64,000 nt of DNA, from the NCBI GenBank assembly GCA_963774765.1, contig CAVZGP010000011.1, positions 1-64,000 of the forward strand, read 5' to 3'. The stretch comes from Sva-07 sp963774765 (GTDB lineage: Bacteria; Actinomycetota; Acidimicrobiia; Acidimicrobiales; Ilumatobacteraceae). Positions 1 to 10,261 of the stretch are shown here, in pieces. The notes beneath the pieces are model-generated. The model ran no database searches and was not told the origin of the DNA. It was given only the letters and a program-made list of their open reading frames with translations. Position numbers and translations under genes: made by a program. How positions within the stretch are numbered: the first letter of the stretch is position 1; each line of letters opens with the position of its first letter.

Positions 1-2
1 CG

Positions 3-1610
3 CTTAATAAATTTCTGTTTTACTTTAACCACTTCTTTGAATATTTAAATGGTAAATATGAGAAAGCTTTACGCTGGTCCTTAACTCATAGAAAAACAAT
101 AGTATTTGGTGCCATCGCAATTTTTGTTGCAAGCTTTTTTCTAATGGGAATGCTTGGTTCCCAATTTTTTCCTGAAAGTGATAAAAGCGAGTTTAACGTA
201 ACAGTAAATGCTTCACCTGGAAGTTCACTGGAACAAACAAGTTTAATCTGTGAAAAAGTTGAAGCAGTACTTAAAGAAAAACCTGAGATAATAACAGTCC
301 TTACAACCATTGGATCCGGAAATGATCCTGTTACAAAAGCTAATATTTTAGTAAAACTTATTCCAACCAGAGAACGTAAAAAATCTGATAAGCAAATCAT
401 GGCTGAAATAAGATCTGAAGTTAAATCCATTGCCGGAGCCAAAATAAGTTTTACAGTTCAAGGAGTTGGCGGCGGAGGCGGAGAAAAACCTGTTACGCTT
501 AGTATCCGCGGAGATGATCTATCCAAACTTGAACAGATTGCAGAAAAAGTTGAAGCGATTGTTAAATCGACACCCGGTGCCGTTGATGTAGATAACAGTC
601 TTGAACTTTCAAAACCTGAGATACGAATCAATATAGACAGAGAAAAAGCTTCTGATCTTGCAGTAAGCCCATATTTGATAGCATCGACAATTCGTGCTAT
701 GGTTGATGGAGCCGTTGCAACACAGTTTAAAGAAGGTGATGATCAAATTGACGTGAGAGTAAGACTAAAAAAAGATGATCGCAAGAATTTAAACGATCTT
801 TTGCCGCTTACAATTAAAAGTAACAAAAAAATTGGCAACCAGGATTTTCTAGTGCCTATAACTGATATTGCCACTATCACACAGGATGTTGGTCCTTCGA
901 AAATAAATAGATATGCGAGACAAAAAGAAATTCGCGTTGATGCAAATCTGGATGGAAGATTTTTGGGCGTAGTGCTTGGTGAAGTGCTTAAAGAAACATC
1001 AAAACTGGAACTTGAGCCGGGTTACTCAATCAATGTTATTGGTCAAGGTGAAATGCAGGATGAATCAATGGCAAATATGCTGATTACGTTGCTGCTTGCC
1101 GTTGTATTTGTTTACATAGTACTGGCAGCACAGTTTGATAGTTTTATACATCCATTTTCAATTATGCTCGCACTACCCATGTCAATAATCGGAGCGGTAC
1201 TTGCATTATTAATTTTTGGAAGTTCGCTTTCTGTTATGTCTATGATTGGTATTATTATGTTGATGGGTTTGGTAACTAAAAATGGAATTCTGCTCGTAGA
1301 TTATACAAACGTTATGCGCGAACGAGGAATGTCGCGCTTTGATGCGTTAATAAAAGCAGGACCCACAAGATTGCGTCCAATATTGATGACAACTTTCGCA
1401 ATGATTTTTGGAATGATACCTGTTGCACTGGCACTTGGTGAAGGTGCTGAATTCCGTGCACCGATGGGTCAGGCAGTAATTGGAGGATTGATAACATCTA
1501 CATTATTAACATTGTTTATAGTGCCTGTTGTATATTCAATTCTTGATGATCTTGGCACATTTAGTTTTTCAGGTTTTTTTAGAAAAATATTTTCCGGACG
1601 TAAAAAATAA
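3..1610 (+). CDS. RND multidrug/metal efflux transporter, C-terminal half (partial)
   Basis: The open frame enters from the left edge without a start, so the N-terminal half lies outside the window. About 535 residues remain. A first membrane segment (fragment residues about 31-51) is followed by a long periplasmic domain. Five or so C-terminal helices begin near residue 355 and include the GLVTKNGILLVDY and GAEFRAPMGQAVIGGLITS stretches typical of HAE-1/AcrB-like pumps. These trimeric inner-membrane proteins exchange protons for drugs, bile salts or metals together with a periplasmic adaptor and an outer-membrane channel, neither of which is visible here. A small PII-like gene follows after 13 bases, probably in the same operon. 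The family call is firm; the substrate is unknown. Confidence 0.93.
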   Translation, partial: LNKFLFYFNHFFEYLNGKYEKALRWSLTHRKTIVFGAIAIFVASFFLMGMLGSQFFPESDKSEFNVTVNASPGSSLEQTSLICEKVEAVLKEKPEIITVLTTIGSGNDPVTKANILVKLIPTRERKKSDKQIMAEIRSEVKSIAGAKISFTVQGVGGGGGEKPVTLSIRGDDLSKLEQIAEKVEAIVKSTPGAVDVDNSLELSKPEIRINIDREKASDLAVSPYLIASTIRAMVDGAVATQFKEGDDQIDVRVRLKKDDRKNLNDLLPLTIKSNKKIGNQDFLVPITDIATITQDVGPSKINRYARQKEIRVDANLDGRFLGVVLGEVLKETSKLELEPGYSINVIGQGEMQDESMANMLITLLLAVVFVYIVLAAQFDSFIHPFSIMLALPMSIIGAVLALLIFGSSLSVMSMIGIIMLMGLVTKNGILLVDYTNVMRERGMSRFDALIKAGPTRLRPILMTTFAMIFGMIPVALALGEGAEFRAPMGQAVIGGLITSTLLTLFIVPVVYSILDDLGTFSFSGFFRKIFSGRKK

Positions 1611-1623
1611 AATTGGATAAAAA

Positions 1624-1923
1624 ATGAAACTTACATTTTTGGCTTATCGTGAAATTCTTGATGATCGGGTATCTAAAGCATTAGATGAACTGGGTATAGA
1701 TTATTACACCGAGTGGGAAGAAGTTAAAGGCAAAGGACATAAAACAGATGCACATCTGGGTAATCGTCCTTTTCCAGGTTATAATAATGTGCGTATGATA
1801 GCATTCACTGATGAAGATATACTCGAAAAACTTATCGTCAAACTACACGAACTAAATACAATAGTTGAAAAAGAAGATGATAAGATTCGTCTTTTCCAGG
1901 TTCCGCTGGAGAGAATAGTCTAA
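1624..1923 (+). CDS. small PII-like / DUF3240-like protein linked to RND pump
   Basis: A 99-residue protein starting MKLTFLAYREILDDRV. It has the alternating strand-helix pattern and length of PII-like ferredoxin-fold proteins, with a Gly/Asn-rich central loop (GKGHKTDAHLGNRPFPGYNN). It starts 13 bases after the RND pump stop, so it is probably co-transcribed. Small PII-like proteins (for example the DUF3240 family) are known next to RND efflux genes, where a sensing or regulatory role has been proposed. The fold and family are inferred from length, pattern and context rather than from an exact motif. Confidence 0.55.
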   Translation: MKLTFLAYREILDDRVSKALDELGIDYYTEWEEVKGKGHKTDAHLGNRPFPGYNNVRMIAFTDEDILEKLIVKLHELNTIVEKEDDKIRLFQVPLERIV

Positions 1924-2814
1924 GTGAACACAACACATCTCTGACCAGAGCAACCTAAAACAGAGCAACCTGCGGAGAGATAATATATCGTAGATGGTAG
2001 ATGGTTAATGTAAGATGTTTTTGACCAGAGCAACCTGCGAAGTTTTTTTTTGTAAGCTCTGAGGTCACTTTAGTACGAGGGTGATTTATTTTCGTAGAAC
2101 AGCTCTCCAGAGCTGTTTTTTTTTGCATTATGATTCTCATATGGGCAGGCGTAGCATGAGGGATTTTTTTTGTAGAGACGTAGCGTGCTACGTCTTTACT
2201 GTATAAGTTATGAGACGACTCACCGAGTCGTCTTTACTTTACTATTAAAAATGCTGTGCTTAATTCTAACCCCCCCCTTCCCTCCCTTTCTAAAATGGAG
2301 GGTGATAATAATACACTAGCAACTTGCGAGGTTTTTGTTTTGTAATCGTGGAGGTTTCCGATAACTTGCAGGAAGGGATTTACCATAGGCACAGGCCTGC
2401 TCTTCGAAGAACATTGCATCCTTGCATGTTTGAATAAGCGTAACAGGTAAGTCGTGTTTCCTGCGCCGACTTTTTTTTGAATATTGAATATCGAATTTTG
2501 AACACCGAATTATGAATCCTGACCAGAGCAACCTGCGAGGGACTTGTCTTGCAACCTCGGAGGATTCTTAACGCAGGAAACTTGGATTATTAGAAATGGT
2601 TGGCTAGACTCTTCGCACTTCAACTCCCCCGATGAACCTGTCTGCCGGCAGGCAAGTAAATCGGAATGTTGGTAAAACCTATAATAGCTGATTTAGTTCA
2701 GTCCGCTAATGCGGAGAAAAGGTTTAGGTTAAGCTTTTAGAAAATGGAGATAACAAGTTGTTGTTAATAAGAAATTATGTATAATTTTGTAGTAATCTTG
2801 AATTTATCTACTCA
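1924..2814. other. repeat-rich intergenic region, no gene seen
   Basis: No convincing gene is present. The stretch is a mosaic of short repeats seen again elsewhere in the AT-rich half: the gaccagagcaacctgcgag motif (about 1,941, 2,020 and 2,520), a hairpin with a T-run at 2,099-2,124, an 18-base palindrome gacgtagcgtgctacgtc at 2,177-2,194, a hairpin gacgactc/gagtcgtc at 2,214-2,232, a ctcccttt/ggaggg element near 2,275-2,300, and a gatgaacctgtctgccggca motif at about 2,631. Confidence 0.7.
2099..2124. repeat. hairpin repeat acagctct-cc-agagctgt with T-run, copy 1
   Basis: Two perfect 8-base arms around cc, followed by nine T. Preceded by tttcgtag. Further copies lie at 5,275, 16,590 and 18,017. 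It looks like an intrinsic terminator but is part of a dispersed repeat module. Confidence 0.85.
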
Positions 2815-3324
2815 ATGAAAAAGACTATACAAATATTAAACGAAATGGTGGAACTTGAAATTATAAATGAATATGCTATTGCAGGTGGTTTGGCACATTT
2901 TTATTACATTGAGCCATCAGTTACATACGACTTAGATTTAATTGTAAATATAACTGCCGCACAAAATTCCCTGGCACCATTATCTAAATTGTATGAATGG
3001 GCAGGAGAGAATAATTACAAAACCGAAGACGAACATATAATAATAGGTGGAATACCCGTACAATTTTTGTTAGTTTATAATGTGCTTATCGATGAAGCAT
3101 TATTAAAAAAAGAAAAGGTCACATTATTTGATGAAACTACATTTATTCTGAGTGCAGAATATTTAATGGCAATAATGCTGCAAACAGGAAGAGCGAGTGA
3201 TTATGAAAGGCTTATCCGATTTTTTAATGAAGCAGATTATGATGAAAATAAATTTATTGATATTATTAATAGATTTGGACTCATAGATAAATACTTAAAT
3301 TTTAAAAAGAGATTAAATGAATAA
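2815..3324 (+). CDS. nucleotidyltransferase-fold protein (AbiEii/DUF6036-like)
   Basis: A 169-residue protein whose N-terminus carries an AIAGGLAHFYYIEPSVTYDLDLIV stretch (about residues 20-46). This is a degenerate form of the GG/GS...DxD nucleotidyltransferase core, with DLDL as the probable metal-binding pair. Such small enzymes usually act with a tiny partner gene in toxin-antitoxin-like cassettes; here a 62-residue gene overlaps its end by 8 bases. The 491-base upstream gap to the next repeat cluster is AT-rich and may hold the promoter. The substrate is unknown; AMPylation or nucleotidylation of RNA or a toxin is only family knowledge. Confidence 0.7.
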   Translation: MKKTIQILNEMVELEIINEYAIAGGLAHFYYIEPSVTYDLDLIVNITAAQNSLAPLSKLYEWAGENNYKTEDEHIIIGGIPVQFLLVYNVLIDEALLKKEKVTLFDETTFILSAEYLMAIMLQTGRASDYERLIRFFNEADYDENKFIDIINRFGLIDKYLNFKKRLNE

Positions 3325-3505
3325 GGAATATATTTTACATATTGCAGAATCTAAGGCTAAATATCATAGAGTTCAGGCACATATACCGTTTGAAGAGAAA
3401 TTTAAGAAAATTTTAGAGTTGCAAAAGATAAACGCTGAGTTTGCAAAAATTAATAAATCAAGAGCTAGTTCAATTAAGTCTAATAAAGTCTGGAAGCCTG
3501 AGTAA
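3317..3505 (+). CDS. small partner protein of the nucleotidyltransferase cassette
   Basis: A 62-residue basic, helical protein (MNKEYILHIAESKAKYHRVQ start) with an HRVQAHIPFEEKFKKILELQ stretch like that of small conserved proteins found next to nucleotidyltransferase genes. It overlaps the upstream gene by 8 bases (start inside the last codons), which argues for translational coupling. No catalytic motif is visible. It may be the antitoxin, toxin or binding partner of the 2,815-3,324 product; I cannot tell which. Confidence 0.6.
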   Translation: MNKEYILHIAESKAKYHRVQAHIPFEEKFKKILELQKINAEFAKINKSRASSIKSNKVWKPE

Positions 3506-4367
3506 CTTAATTAGGCATTAGATTTAGATAAATTAGAACTCAGTAGTCTGAACAGATAAAATGCATGATTGTATTGCTAGAGGATAATTTAATCATTAAT
3601 TGAACCCAGCCAAAAAAACTTTCCCCCGATTTAAAGCAGAACTAGAAGATGGGATATGGTAAATGGAAAATGTCCTTCGCCCTTAAACACCCCCGATGAA
3701 CCTGTTTGCCGGCAGGCAGGTCGGGACAAGATACTCAGGGTGACGTGGTTGATAGGAAATGTTTAAGGTGCCAGAGATGCAACGGATCGATCGGGAGATC
3801 GATCCTACAGTTGATTGACACGGCCGCTTTACCGGGCTGCCTGGAACCACTTCCTGGCAGGTATTATTTGGGTGCTTTTACTTTCAACTTGTCAATCTGT
3901 GAGCCACACGGGATCTATCCTATTGCACTCCTCTCTTATTGAATAACTAATACTGATTCCTATTGGGACGAGTAGCGAATATTGAATAATGAAGTGCTTA
4001 GAAATGTCACCAAGTGGTTGGTGACAGCTAAGAAAAGATGCAATTAACACGCAGGACTGATCCGCCGCGGCGAACCATGCTGCAAAGACCACTGCAACTT
4101 TCGAAGCTTCTGGAAACTCCTCCTGTCTTATCCCGAACTGATTCGCTACGGCAGATCGACTCTTCCATCTTCTCCCATCGGGATGTCTTCGGCACTTCTC
4201 CCCTCTAACTTCTGACTGTTATTCCATCGCACCTAAATCAAATAAAAGATCCATTTATTAATGGCACACATTTTTTCAATTTATTTTACTAAGTTTAATA
4301 GTCATTTTCTTTCCTGCAGTTAGTAATTAAATATTTTTTTATCACTTCTTTTGAATGGAAAAATATT
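3506..4367. other. repeat-containing intergenic region, no gene seen
   Basis: No supported gene. It holds a gatgaacctgtttgccggca copy near 3,697, the palindrome gatcgatcgggagatcgatc near 3,785 (a relative is at about 5,523), and gatccgccgcggcgaa-type GC-rich motifs near 4,058 and 4,140. The last 100 bases are AT-rich and could hold the promoter of the GNAT gene. Confidence 0.6.
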
Positions 4368-5072
4368 ATGGAAGATTCAATACATCTACAGAATTCATTT
4401 CTAACAGAAACAGTCCTTAACAACACAATCAACGAACTGAAAAAGCTAAATCTATCCTCTAAAGACTATATTAACTTGGCTAATTCACTTTTAGATATCG
4501 CTATCAATGGTCATAAAACCCGCCAGGTTGAAGAAGAAGTAAATTATTCAATTGATAAAAAGATTGATTTCCCTATCATTTTTGAAGATATAGTTATTAT
4601 TAAGTTTGATAATAAGAAGCATAAGAAACTTCTGGAGGAATGGACTAATAACGAATTTGGTAAAGAGTTTCTGCTTTCCCGTATTGATAATGTTGAACGA
4701 AATTTAGATGAGCTGATTAATGACAAAACAAATATTTTTGGAATAATCGAAACTGAGGATAAAATACCTATCGGTATTATGGGCTACCTGCATTATGATA
4801 AATTGAACAATAAAGCTGAACTTAGAAAACTTATCGGTAATAGGAATTATTCTGGCAAAGGATTTGGCAAAAAAGCTACTAAGGCCTGGGTATCATTTGG
4901 ACTTAACAAACTTAAACTTAGAAAAATATTTATATATACCTTTGATACCAATTTAAGAAACATTCGTATAAACAGAGAGCTTGGGTTTAACCTGGAGGGT
5001 GTTTTCAAATCAGAAAATATGGATAGGGATACACCTAAAGACATTCTTCGAATGGCGCTTATAACAAAATAA
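4368..5072 (+). CDS. GNAT-family N-acetyltransferase (RimJ/RimL type)
   Basis: A 234-residue protein. The first 65 residues are helical and unassigned. From about residue 70 it follows the RimJ/RimL-type acetyltransferase fold: a long N-terminal strand region, an ELRKLIGNRNYSGKGFGKKA motif (about 150-170) that matches the acetyl-CoA binding R/QxxGxG/A loop, and NRELGFNLEGVFKSENMDRD near the C-terminus, the usual closing motif of this subgroup. It would transfer acetyl from acetyl-CoA to an amine, but the substrate is unknown. It stands alone between two repeat-filled spacers. Confidence 0.82.
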   Translation: MEDSIHLQNSFLTETVLNNTINELKKLNLSSKDYINLANSLLDIAINGHKTRQVEEEVNYSIDKKIDFPIIFEDIVIIKFDNKKHKKLLEEWTNNEFGKEFLLSRIDNVERNLDELINDKTNIFGIIETEDKIPIGIMGYLHYDKLNNKAELRKLIGNRNYSGKGFGKKATKAWVSFGLNKLKLRKIFIYTFDTNLRNIRINRELGFNLEGVFKSENMDRDTPKDILRMALITK

Positions 5073-5821
5073 GTTTTAGATATTAATTCTATTCTGTTTC
5101 TTACTTTTACTAGATTGCAAGGATTAGCACCCAATAATCATAACCCCCCCCTGCCCTAGTGTAATGGAATATGGAATATGGTTAATGTAAGATGTTTTTG
5201 ACCAGAGCAATTTGCAAGTTTTTTGTCTTGTAACCTTGAAGGTTACTTTAGTTCGGGAAATTTATTTTCGTAGAACAGCTCTCCAGAGCTGTTTTTTTTT
5301 GAATTATGATTCTCATATGGGCAGGCATAAAAGAAGGGAGTTTTTTTGTAGAGACGTAGCATGCTACGTCTTTACTATTTGTGATTTTGAGACGATCCGA
5401 CGAGTCGTCTTTACTGTATAGACACTGCGGTGCGGCGGCTTGTATTTGAATAATGAATATCGAACAGGGAATTTTGAATGATGAATTTTTTTATGAAACA
5501 GTTATCAGCAGTGAGTTGTTTTCGGATTGATCGGGAGATCAATCCCTACGTTGGATTTTAACGCTTAAGACTTGATCCCGAATCCTGTTCGCGACAGACT
5601 ATCTGATATTTTCCATCTAACAGCGAAGGTTTAACAATGCCCTTTCCTTTTTACTCACTAACAACCAACTTTATATTGCTAACAAACTTCAAAAAGATGT
5701 AAAATATTTTTTGAAATAATTGTAATTCTTACCACATGATATAATGTGGATTCAAAAATAAGTACTTTTTTCGGTCTGATAATTGTTTAACTTTGAAGTA
5801 ATCACAATGTAAATCGGAAAA
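5073..5821. other. repeat-rich intergenic region, no gene seen
   Basis: The second large repeat block. In the same order as at 2,000-2,235 it carries gaccagagcaa..., the acagctctccagagctgt hairpin, a palindrome gacgtagcatgctacgtc (5,353-5,370), and a gacgat/gtcgtc hairpin (5,391-5,409). A ggattgatcgggagatcaat element follows at about 5,523. The final 120 bases are AT-rich with a tataat-like string near 5,738, a possible promoter for the next gene. Confidence 0.65.
5275..5300. repeat. hairpin repeat acagctct-cc-agagctgt with T-run, copy 2
   Basis: Identical 18-base hairpin and T-run to the copy at 2,099. The flanks, including tgattctcatatgggcagg downstream, are also shared, so the repeated module is about 230 bases long. 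Confidence 0.85.
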
Positions 5822-6994
5822 ATGGAATTAAAAAAAATTACGCTTTTATTATCTTTAATTATAATAATATTTACTTCGAACTTTATAATTGGGCAGGAAG
5901 AAGAAGAACCGATATTATACTACCAGATGGAACCTCTGGACGATTCATTATTCCTTAAAATACAGGAAGAAATGTTTATCGATCCGCCTGACCCGAAAGC
6001 AGAAATTGTTGTTGATCTTCGTGATGCAAATAATCAGACTATTTCAATTAAAGGCAGTCTATACCCTTTTCTTGCAATAAAACCCGATACGCGCGCAAGA
6101 ATAATAACCTATCCTTTCAAGCTTAATCTGGAAGAATCAATACATTACGGCAGTGTATTCAGCAGAGTGATTGAAAAATTAAGATTATCTAAAGTACTTA
6201 ATACACCAAGCGTACTTCAGATATCACCAACTCTTGGATACATAAATCCATTCATTCAAGTGCAGGGCGGTGAAAGATTTGGGTTCCCTATTAAAAGCGA
6301 TATAGGTGTTTCAATCGGATTTGGTACTCCCTATTCCGGTGTTATGGAAACAAACTTTATAGAAATGAATTTTCATATACTCGGATTCAGAGCAGGTGTT
6401 TTCCAGAGTGTAGATGCTTTTGTGGAGATAAAAGATTTTGATAATCACAATAATTTATATGTCACCAGCGGTTTTCAGGTTGCTTATGTAATTCCCTTTG
6501 GTAATTTTTTTGAATTTGGTTACTTAAGTAGTTCAGATGATTTTACTGAATCACAAATTCAAAAATATACAGAGCAAACGGTAAATCAGAAGAATATTGT
6601 GTATAATCCTGACGGGACAATTAAATATCAGCCATATTTGCTTGAAGGAAGTTTTATAAACTGGGAATTACGTTATCCTATAAAAATTCTTGGAGCAACA
6701 CGCGGTAAATTTTATGTAGCCAGATTTGTTGATGAAACTCATATCGGATTCCTTGGAAGAGAAATGACTTTAGGCGGTAGTGTTTTTGATTTAAGAATGG
6801 ATGCTATGTTTGCTAGTAAAATAAGGCAGCCTCAGTTTGTACTTGATATTTTAGTACAAAAAATATTTGACTCCTGGGCTTCAAGTGCCATTGCCATCGG
6901 ACCAAGTGCCATTATAGGTACTAAAAATAATGGGGATCTAGGAATTACTTCTATCCTGTTTAATTTACGTATAAAGGTCGGTACTTCGTTCTGA
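5822..6994 (+). CDS. secreted/outer-membrane beta-rich protein, unrecognised
   Basis: A 390-residue protein with a lysine-containing N-terminus and a hydrophobic segment (about residues 5-24) ending before GQEEEEP, consistent with a signal peptide. The remainder alternates short amphipathic strands with Gly/Tyr/Phe-rich stretches (for example ISPTLGYINPFIQVQGGERF) and ends in a strand terminating in Phe (LFNLRIKVGTSF), as beta-barrel outer-membrane proteins do. I recognise no family. It precedes the polysaccharide locus, but a link is only inferred from distance. Confidence 0.6.
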   Translation: MELKKITLLLSLIIIIFTSNFIIGQEEEEPILYYQMEPLDDSLFLKIQEEMFIDPPDPKAEIVVDLRDANNQTISIKGSLYPFLAIKPDTRARIITYPFKLNLEESIHYGSVFSRVIEKLRLSKVLNTPSVLQISPTLGYINPFIQVQGGERFGFPIKSDIGVSIGFGTPYSGVMETNFIEMNFHILGFRAGVFQSVDAFVEIKDFDNHNNLYVTSGFQVAYVIPFGNFFEFGYLSSSDDFTESQIQKYTEQTVNQKNIVYNPDGTIKYQPYLLEGSFINWELRYPIKILGATRGKFYVARFVDETHIGFLGREMTLGGSVFDLRMDAMFASKIRQPQFVLDILVQKIFDSWASSAIAIGPSAIIGTKNNGDLGITSILFNLRIKVGTSF

Positions 6995-7441
6995 TAATTT
7001 AGAATGTAAAATTCTAGATTCTTGGTAAAAGATACTAGTTACTTTAGGGTTTGCTGCATAACGATTAACTGTCACCCTGAATTTGTTTCAGGGTCTCAAT
7101 AATTCGATAATTTAGATGCTGAAATAATCCGCCCAGGCGGACAGCATGACAAATTGAACTTACGCAACAGACTCTTCAGGAAGGGTGTCTATCGCCCTGA
7201 ATTTGATGCAGTGAGCCTCGGTTTTCCATAGGGGTAAACTTATAAAAATGTAATCGACGAAGGATTATGGTTAAATAATTCTATTTGCCAATCCTCCGCT
7301 TCACATATTACTGATCACTTCTTGCTTTTATTGAACTCCTATTAAACTTATTAAGACATTTACTTAATTTTTAGTTAAATGTTTTTTAATTTAGGAAAGA
7401 AAATGCAAATCACTTTAAAATCTAAATTATTCGGATGATAT
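6995..7441. other. intergenic region with repeat fragments; probable promoter for polysaccharide locus
   Basis: No gene seen. It contains the palindrome accctgaa-tttg-ttcagggt flank (7,074-7,094), a weaker relative near 7,191, and ccgcccaggcgga near 7,129. The last 130 bases are AT-rich and precede the SLBB export gene, so a promoter is likely there. Confidence 0.5.
7074..7094. repeat. palindrome accctgaa...ttcagggt
   Basis: Perfect 8-base arms around a 5-base loop, following gtc. The same gtcaccctga start occurs twice inside asnB near 21,501. Confidence 0.65.
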
Positions 7442-10156
7442 ATGAATAGTTCGAAATTATTTTTTTCACTAATTCTTTTTTCCGCTTTTTTTGTTTTATC
7501 ATATCCGCAAACAGAGCAGCAGATACAACAAAGATTAAAACAAGAAGGAATCTCTACTAAAGCAGATGTTACGGAAGAATTAAAAAAAAGAAATATGACC
7601 GAAGACGATGCACGACGTCTTGCAAAGCAATACGGAATGGATTATGATTCATTTATTGCAACTTATATTCTTGGCGGAAGCACACCGCCTCTGTCACCAA
7701 CAGTTACCAACGTAACAAATGCACCCGACAGCTCCACAAAAAATGTTACAAACATAATTGTTGCACCGGGCGATCAAACTTCGCCGGTTGTTCAGAATGA
7801 AATAGTAGTTGACAGATCCCCAGCCCCGACCGAAGCAGGTTTGGAATACTTTGGATATAATTTGTTTAAGAACATTCCAACATCATTTGAACCTTCAGAA
7901 ACAGGTGCAGTTGATCCCGGTTATATAATCGGACCGGGTGATAATTTACGTTTATCCATGTGGGGTGCGGCAGAATTTCAATATCAACTTATTGTTGATC
8001 AGCAGGGAAATGTATTTATACCAACTGCAGGCCAATTTTTTGTATCAGGCACATCATATGAATCGCTGCAAAAAAAACTTACTTTGTATCTTTCACAATT
8101 TTACGAAGGATTAGCAAGTGATCCCCCTACTATATTTTTAGATATTACTTTAAGCAAACTAAAACCAATCAAAATTTTTGTAACCGGTGAAGTTGCACAG
8201 CCGGGCGGATATAATATAAGCAGTTTTGCAACTGTTTTTAATGCTCTCTACTCAGTCGGCGGACCATTAACATCCGGAAGTTTGAGAGAGATTAGAGTTA
8301 TAAGAAATAACAAAGTTTTAACAACAGTAGATATTTATGATTACATACTTAAAGGTCAGTTAATTGGCGATGTAAGGCTGCAGAATAACGATATGATTTT
8401 TATTCCTCCAAGAAAAAAATCGGTTTCGATATCGGGTGAGATCTTTAGACCTGCGATATATGAATTAAAGGAAGGCGAAAATCTTCAGAAAATTATTGAA
8501 TTTGCGGGCGGGTTAAATGCCACGGCATACACAGGAAGAATACAGATTAACCGGATTGTGCCGTTTGAAAAAAGAGTTTCAAGCACATCGGACAGAGAAT
8601 TGATAGATGCAGATCTATCCGCTGTACTTAGAAAAATGTCCGATATACCATTATATGACAAAGATATTCTTACTGTATTCCCGATCTTAAACAAATTAGA
8701 AAATTTTGTACGCATTGACGGTTCTGTTTACAGACCGGGAACTTATGAATTCAGCACTGTGAGAACATTGAATGAACTGATAAAAAAAGCTGAGGGAGTA
8801 CTGCCTGAAACTTATTACGGCAAAGTTGATATTATAAGAACCAGGCCTGACGAGAGTTTTGAATTTATCTCTGTTGATTTGAATGAAGCAATGCGCGGAG
8901 ATCCAGAAGCCAACATTAACCTTGAACCAAGAGACCAGGTTAAAATATATTCTATCTATGAACTAATTGACAGAAAGAATGTATCTATTTCCGGTTATGT
9001 AAAACAGCCTGTTACACTGCCATATGCAGACAGTTTAACATTATTCGATATGGTATTCAGGGCAGGCGGTTTACAGGATCCATACTTTAGAGGTAGAGCT
9101 TTTACATCAAGGGCAGATCTTATTCGAGTAAATCCCGATGGCTTAACCACACGCATAATACCGTTTGATCTTGAAAAACTTTTATATGATCAATCATTTA
9201 ACATGCAGCTGCAGCCGGGTGATAAGATATACATATATAGTTCGGAGGTGGAAAAAATACTTGATAAATTTGTTACTATTGAAGGAGAAGTTAACAGACC
9301 GGGAAGATTTGTATTGAATTCCAATATGAATATTATGGATCTTATTCTGCAGGCCGGTGGTTTTAATGAGCGCTCTTTAAGAACTGAAGTGTACGTTAAC
9401 AGGGTAAGACCGGGAGGCTATTCTGGTGAAAAAATCTCGGAAACTTTTACAATACCTCTGCCATTATTCTTTTCGGAAACAAATGTCAGCAAAACTGATT
9501 CAATACACAATGCATTTGCATTGCAGCATAATGATATTGTAGTAGTTAGAAAGAATCCGAACTATGTACCGCAGCGTGTAGTAAAAATTATGGGCGAAGT
9601 AAATTACCCGGGTACTTATGTTCTCGAAAGAAAATCTGAGAATTTGCTTGAACTGGTAAGAAAAGCAGGAGGACCAACGAGTGAAGCATACCTTTACGGA
9701 TCTACATTTACACGAAACGGTCAAAGACTTATGATTGATCTGGAAAAACTGGTAACTGATGAAGATACCGACCAGGATGTAATTTTAAATAATAGTGACG
9801 AAATATTTATTCCCAGAAAACCGAATACAGTTTTTGTAACAGGCGAAGTGAATAATCCGGGTTTATATAAATTTATACCGGGCGACGATGTAAAAGATTA
9901 TATTGATAAGGCTGGAGGTGAAACCGACAGTTCTAATTATATACTTTATAGAAAAGCAAACGGTGAAACAAAGAAAGTTGGCTTTGGCTGGTTTTCAAGC
10001 AACCCCGAAGCATTTGATGGATCAACCATTGTTGTGACTAAAGAACCGCCTGAACCACCTTCAAATTCAACTTTTGATGTGGGAACGACAGTAAAAGATA
10101 TGTTTGCAATACTTGTAGCCGCGCTTACTATAATTGTGCTCGTGGATCAGCTATAG
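7442..10156 (+). CDS. polysaccharide export protein with seven SLBB repeats
   Basis: A 904-residue protein with a signal peptide (about residues 1-22), an N-terminal helical region, and a Poly_export (Wza-type) domain around residues 158-235 (DPGYIIGPGDNLRLSMWG). Seven SLBB units begin near residues 243, 328, 420, 511, 610, 713 and 796, each showing the G-E/S-V-x-x-P-G-x-Y pattern. A hydrophobic segment near 882-899 ends the protein. It would form the periplasmic or outer-membrane conduit for exported polysaccharide. Wza itself is under half this length, but multi-SLBB versions are usual in Bacteroidota-type bacteria. A Wzz-like gene follows. Confidence 0.92.
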   Translation: MNSSKLFFSLILFSAFFVLSYPQTEQQIQQRLKQEGISTKADVTEELKKRNMTEDDARRLAKQYGMDYDSFIATYILGGSTPPLSPTVTNVTNAPDSSTKNVTNIIVAPGDQTSPVVQNEIVVDRSPAPTEAGLEYFGYNLFKNIPTSFEPSETGAVDPGYIIGPGDNLRLSMWGAAEFQYQLIVDQQGNVFIPTAGQFFVSGTSYESLQKKLTLYLSQFYEGLASDPPTIFLDITLSKLKPIKIFVTGEVAQPGGYNISSFATVFNALYSVGGPLTSGSLREIRVIRNNKVLTTVDIYDYILKGQLIGDVRLQNNDMIFIPPRKKSVSISGEIFRPAIYELKEGENLQKIIEFAGGLNATAYTGRIQINRIVPFEKRVSSTSDRELIDADLSAVLRKMSDIPLYDKDILTVFPILNKLENFVRIDGSVYRPGTYEFSTVRTLNELIKKAEGVLPETYYGKVDIIRTRPDESFEFISVDLNEAMRGDPEANINLEPRDQVKIYSIYELIDRKNVSISGYVKQPVTLPYADSLTLFDMVFRAGGLQDPYFRGRAFTSRADLIRVNPDGLTTRIIPFDLEKLLYDQSFNMQLQPGDKIYIYSSEVEKILDKFVTIEGEVNRPGRFVLNSNMNIMDLILQAGGFNERSLRTEVYVNRVRPGGYSGEKISETFTIPLPLFFSETNVSKTDSIHNAFALQHNDIVVVRKNPNYVPQRVVKIMGEVNYPGTYVLERKSENLLELVRKAGGPTSEAYLYGSTFTRNGQRLMIDLEKLVTDEDTDQDVILNNSDEIFIPRKPNTVFVTGEVNNPGLYKFIPGDDVKDYIDKAGGETDSSNYILYRKANGETKKVGFGWFSSNPEAFDGSTIVVTKEPPEPPSNSTFDVGTTVKDMFAILVAALTIIVLVDQL

Positions 10157-10261
10157 TGAATTGTGAAAAGTGAAACGAAAGACGAGAGAAGTAGAGGGAA
10201 ATATTCAATGTTCAATCCGCCACGGCGGATCAATTTTCAATGTTAGAAAGTAATTAAAATA

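Noticed and set aside
2815..3505. AbiE-type phage defence pair
   Set aside because: The nucleotidyltransferase resembles AbiEii only in its core; it is too short, and no AbiEi winged-helix partner is adjacent. Called a generic cassette.
3706..3942. 78-residue frame in a spacer
   Set aside because: It translates the gccggcagg and gatcgatcgggagatcgatc repeats and has no ribosome site or family features.
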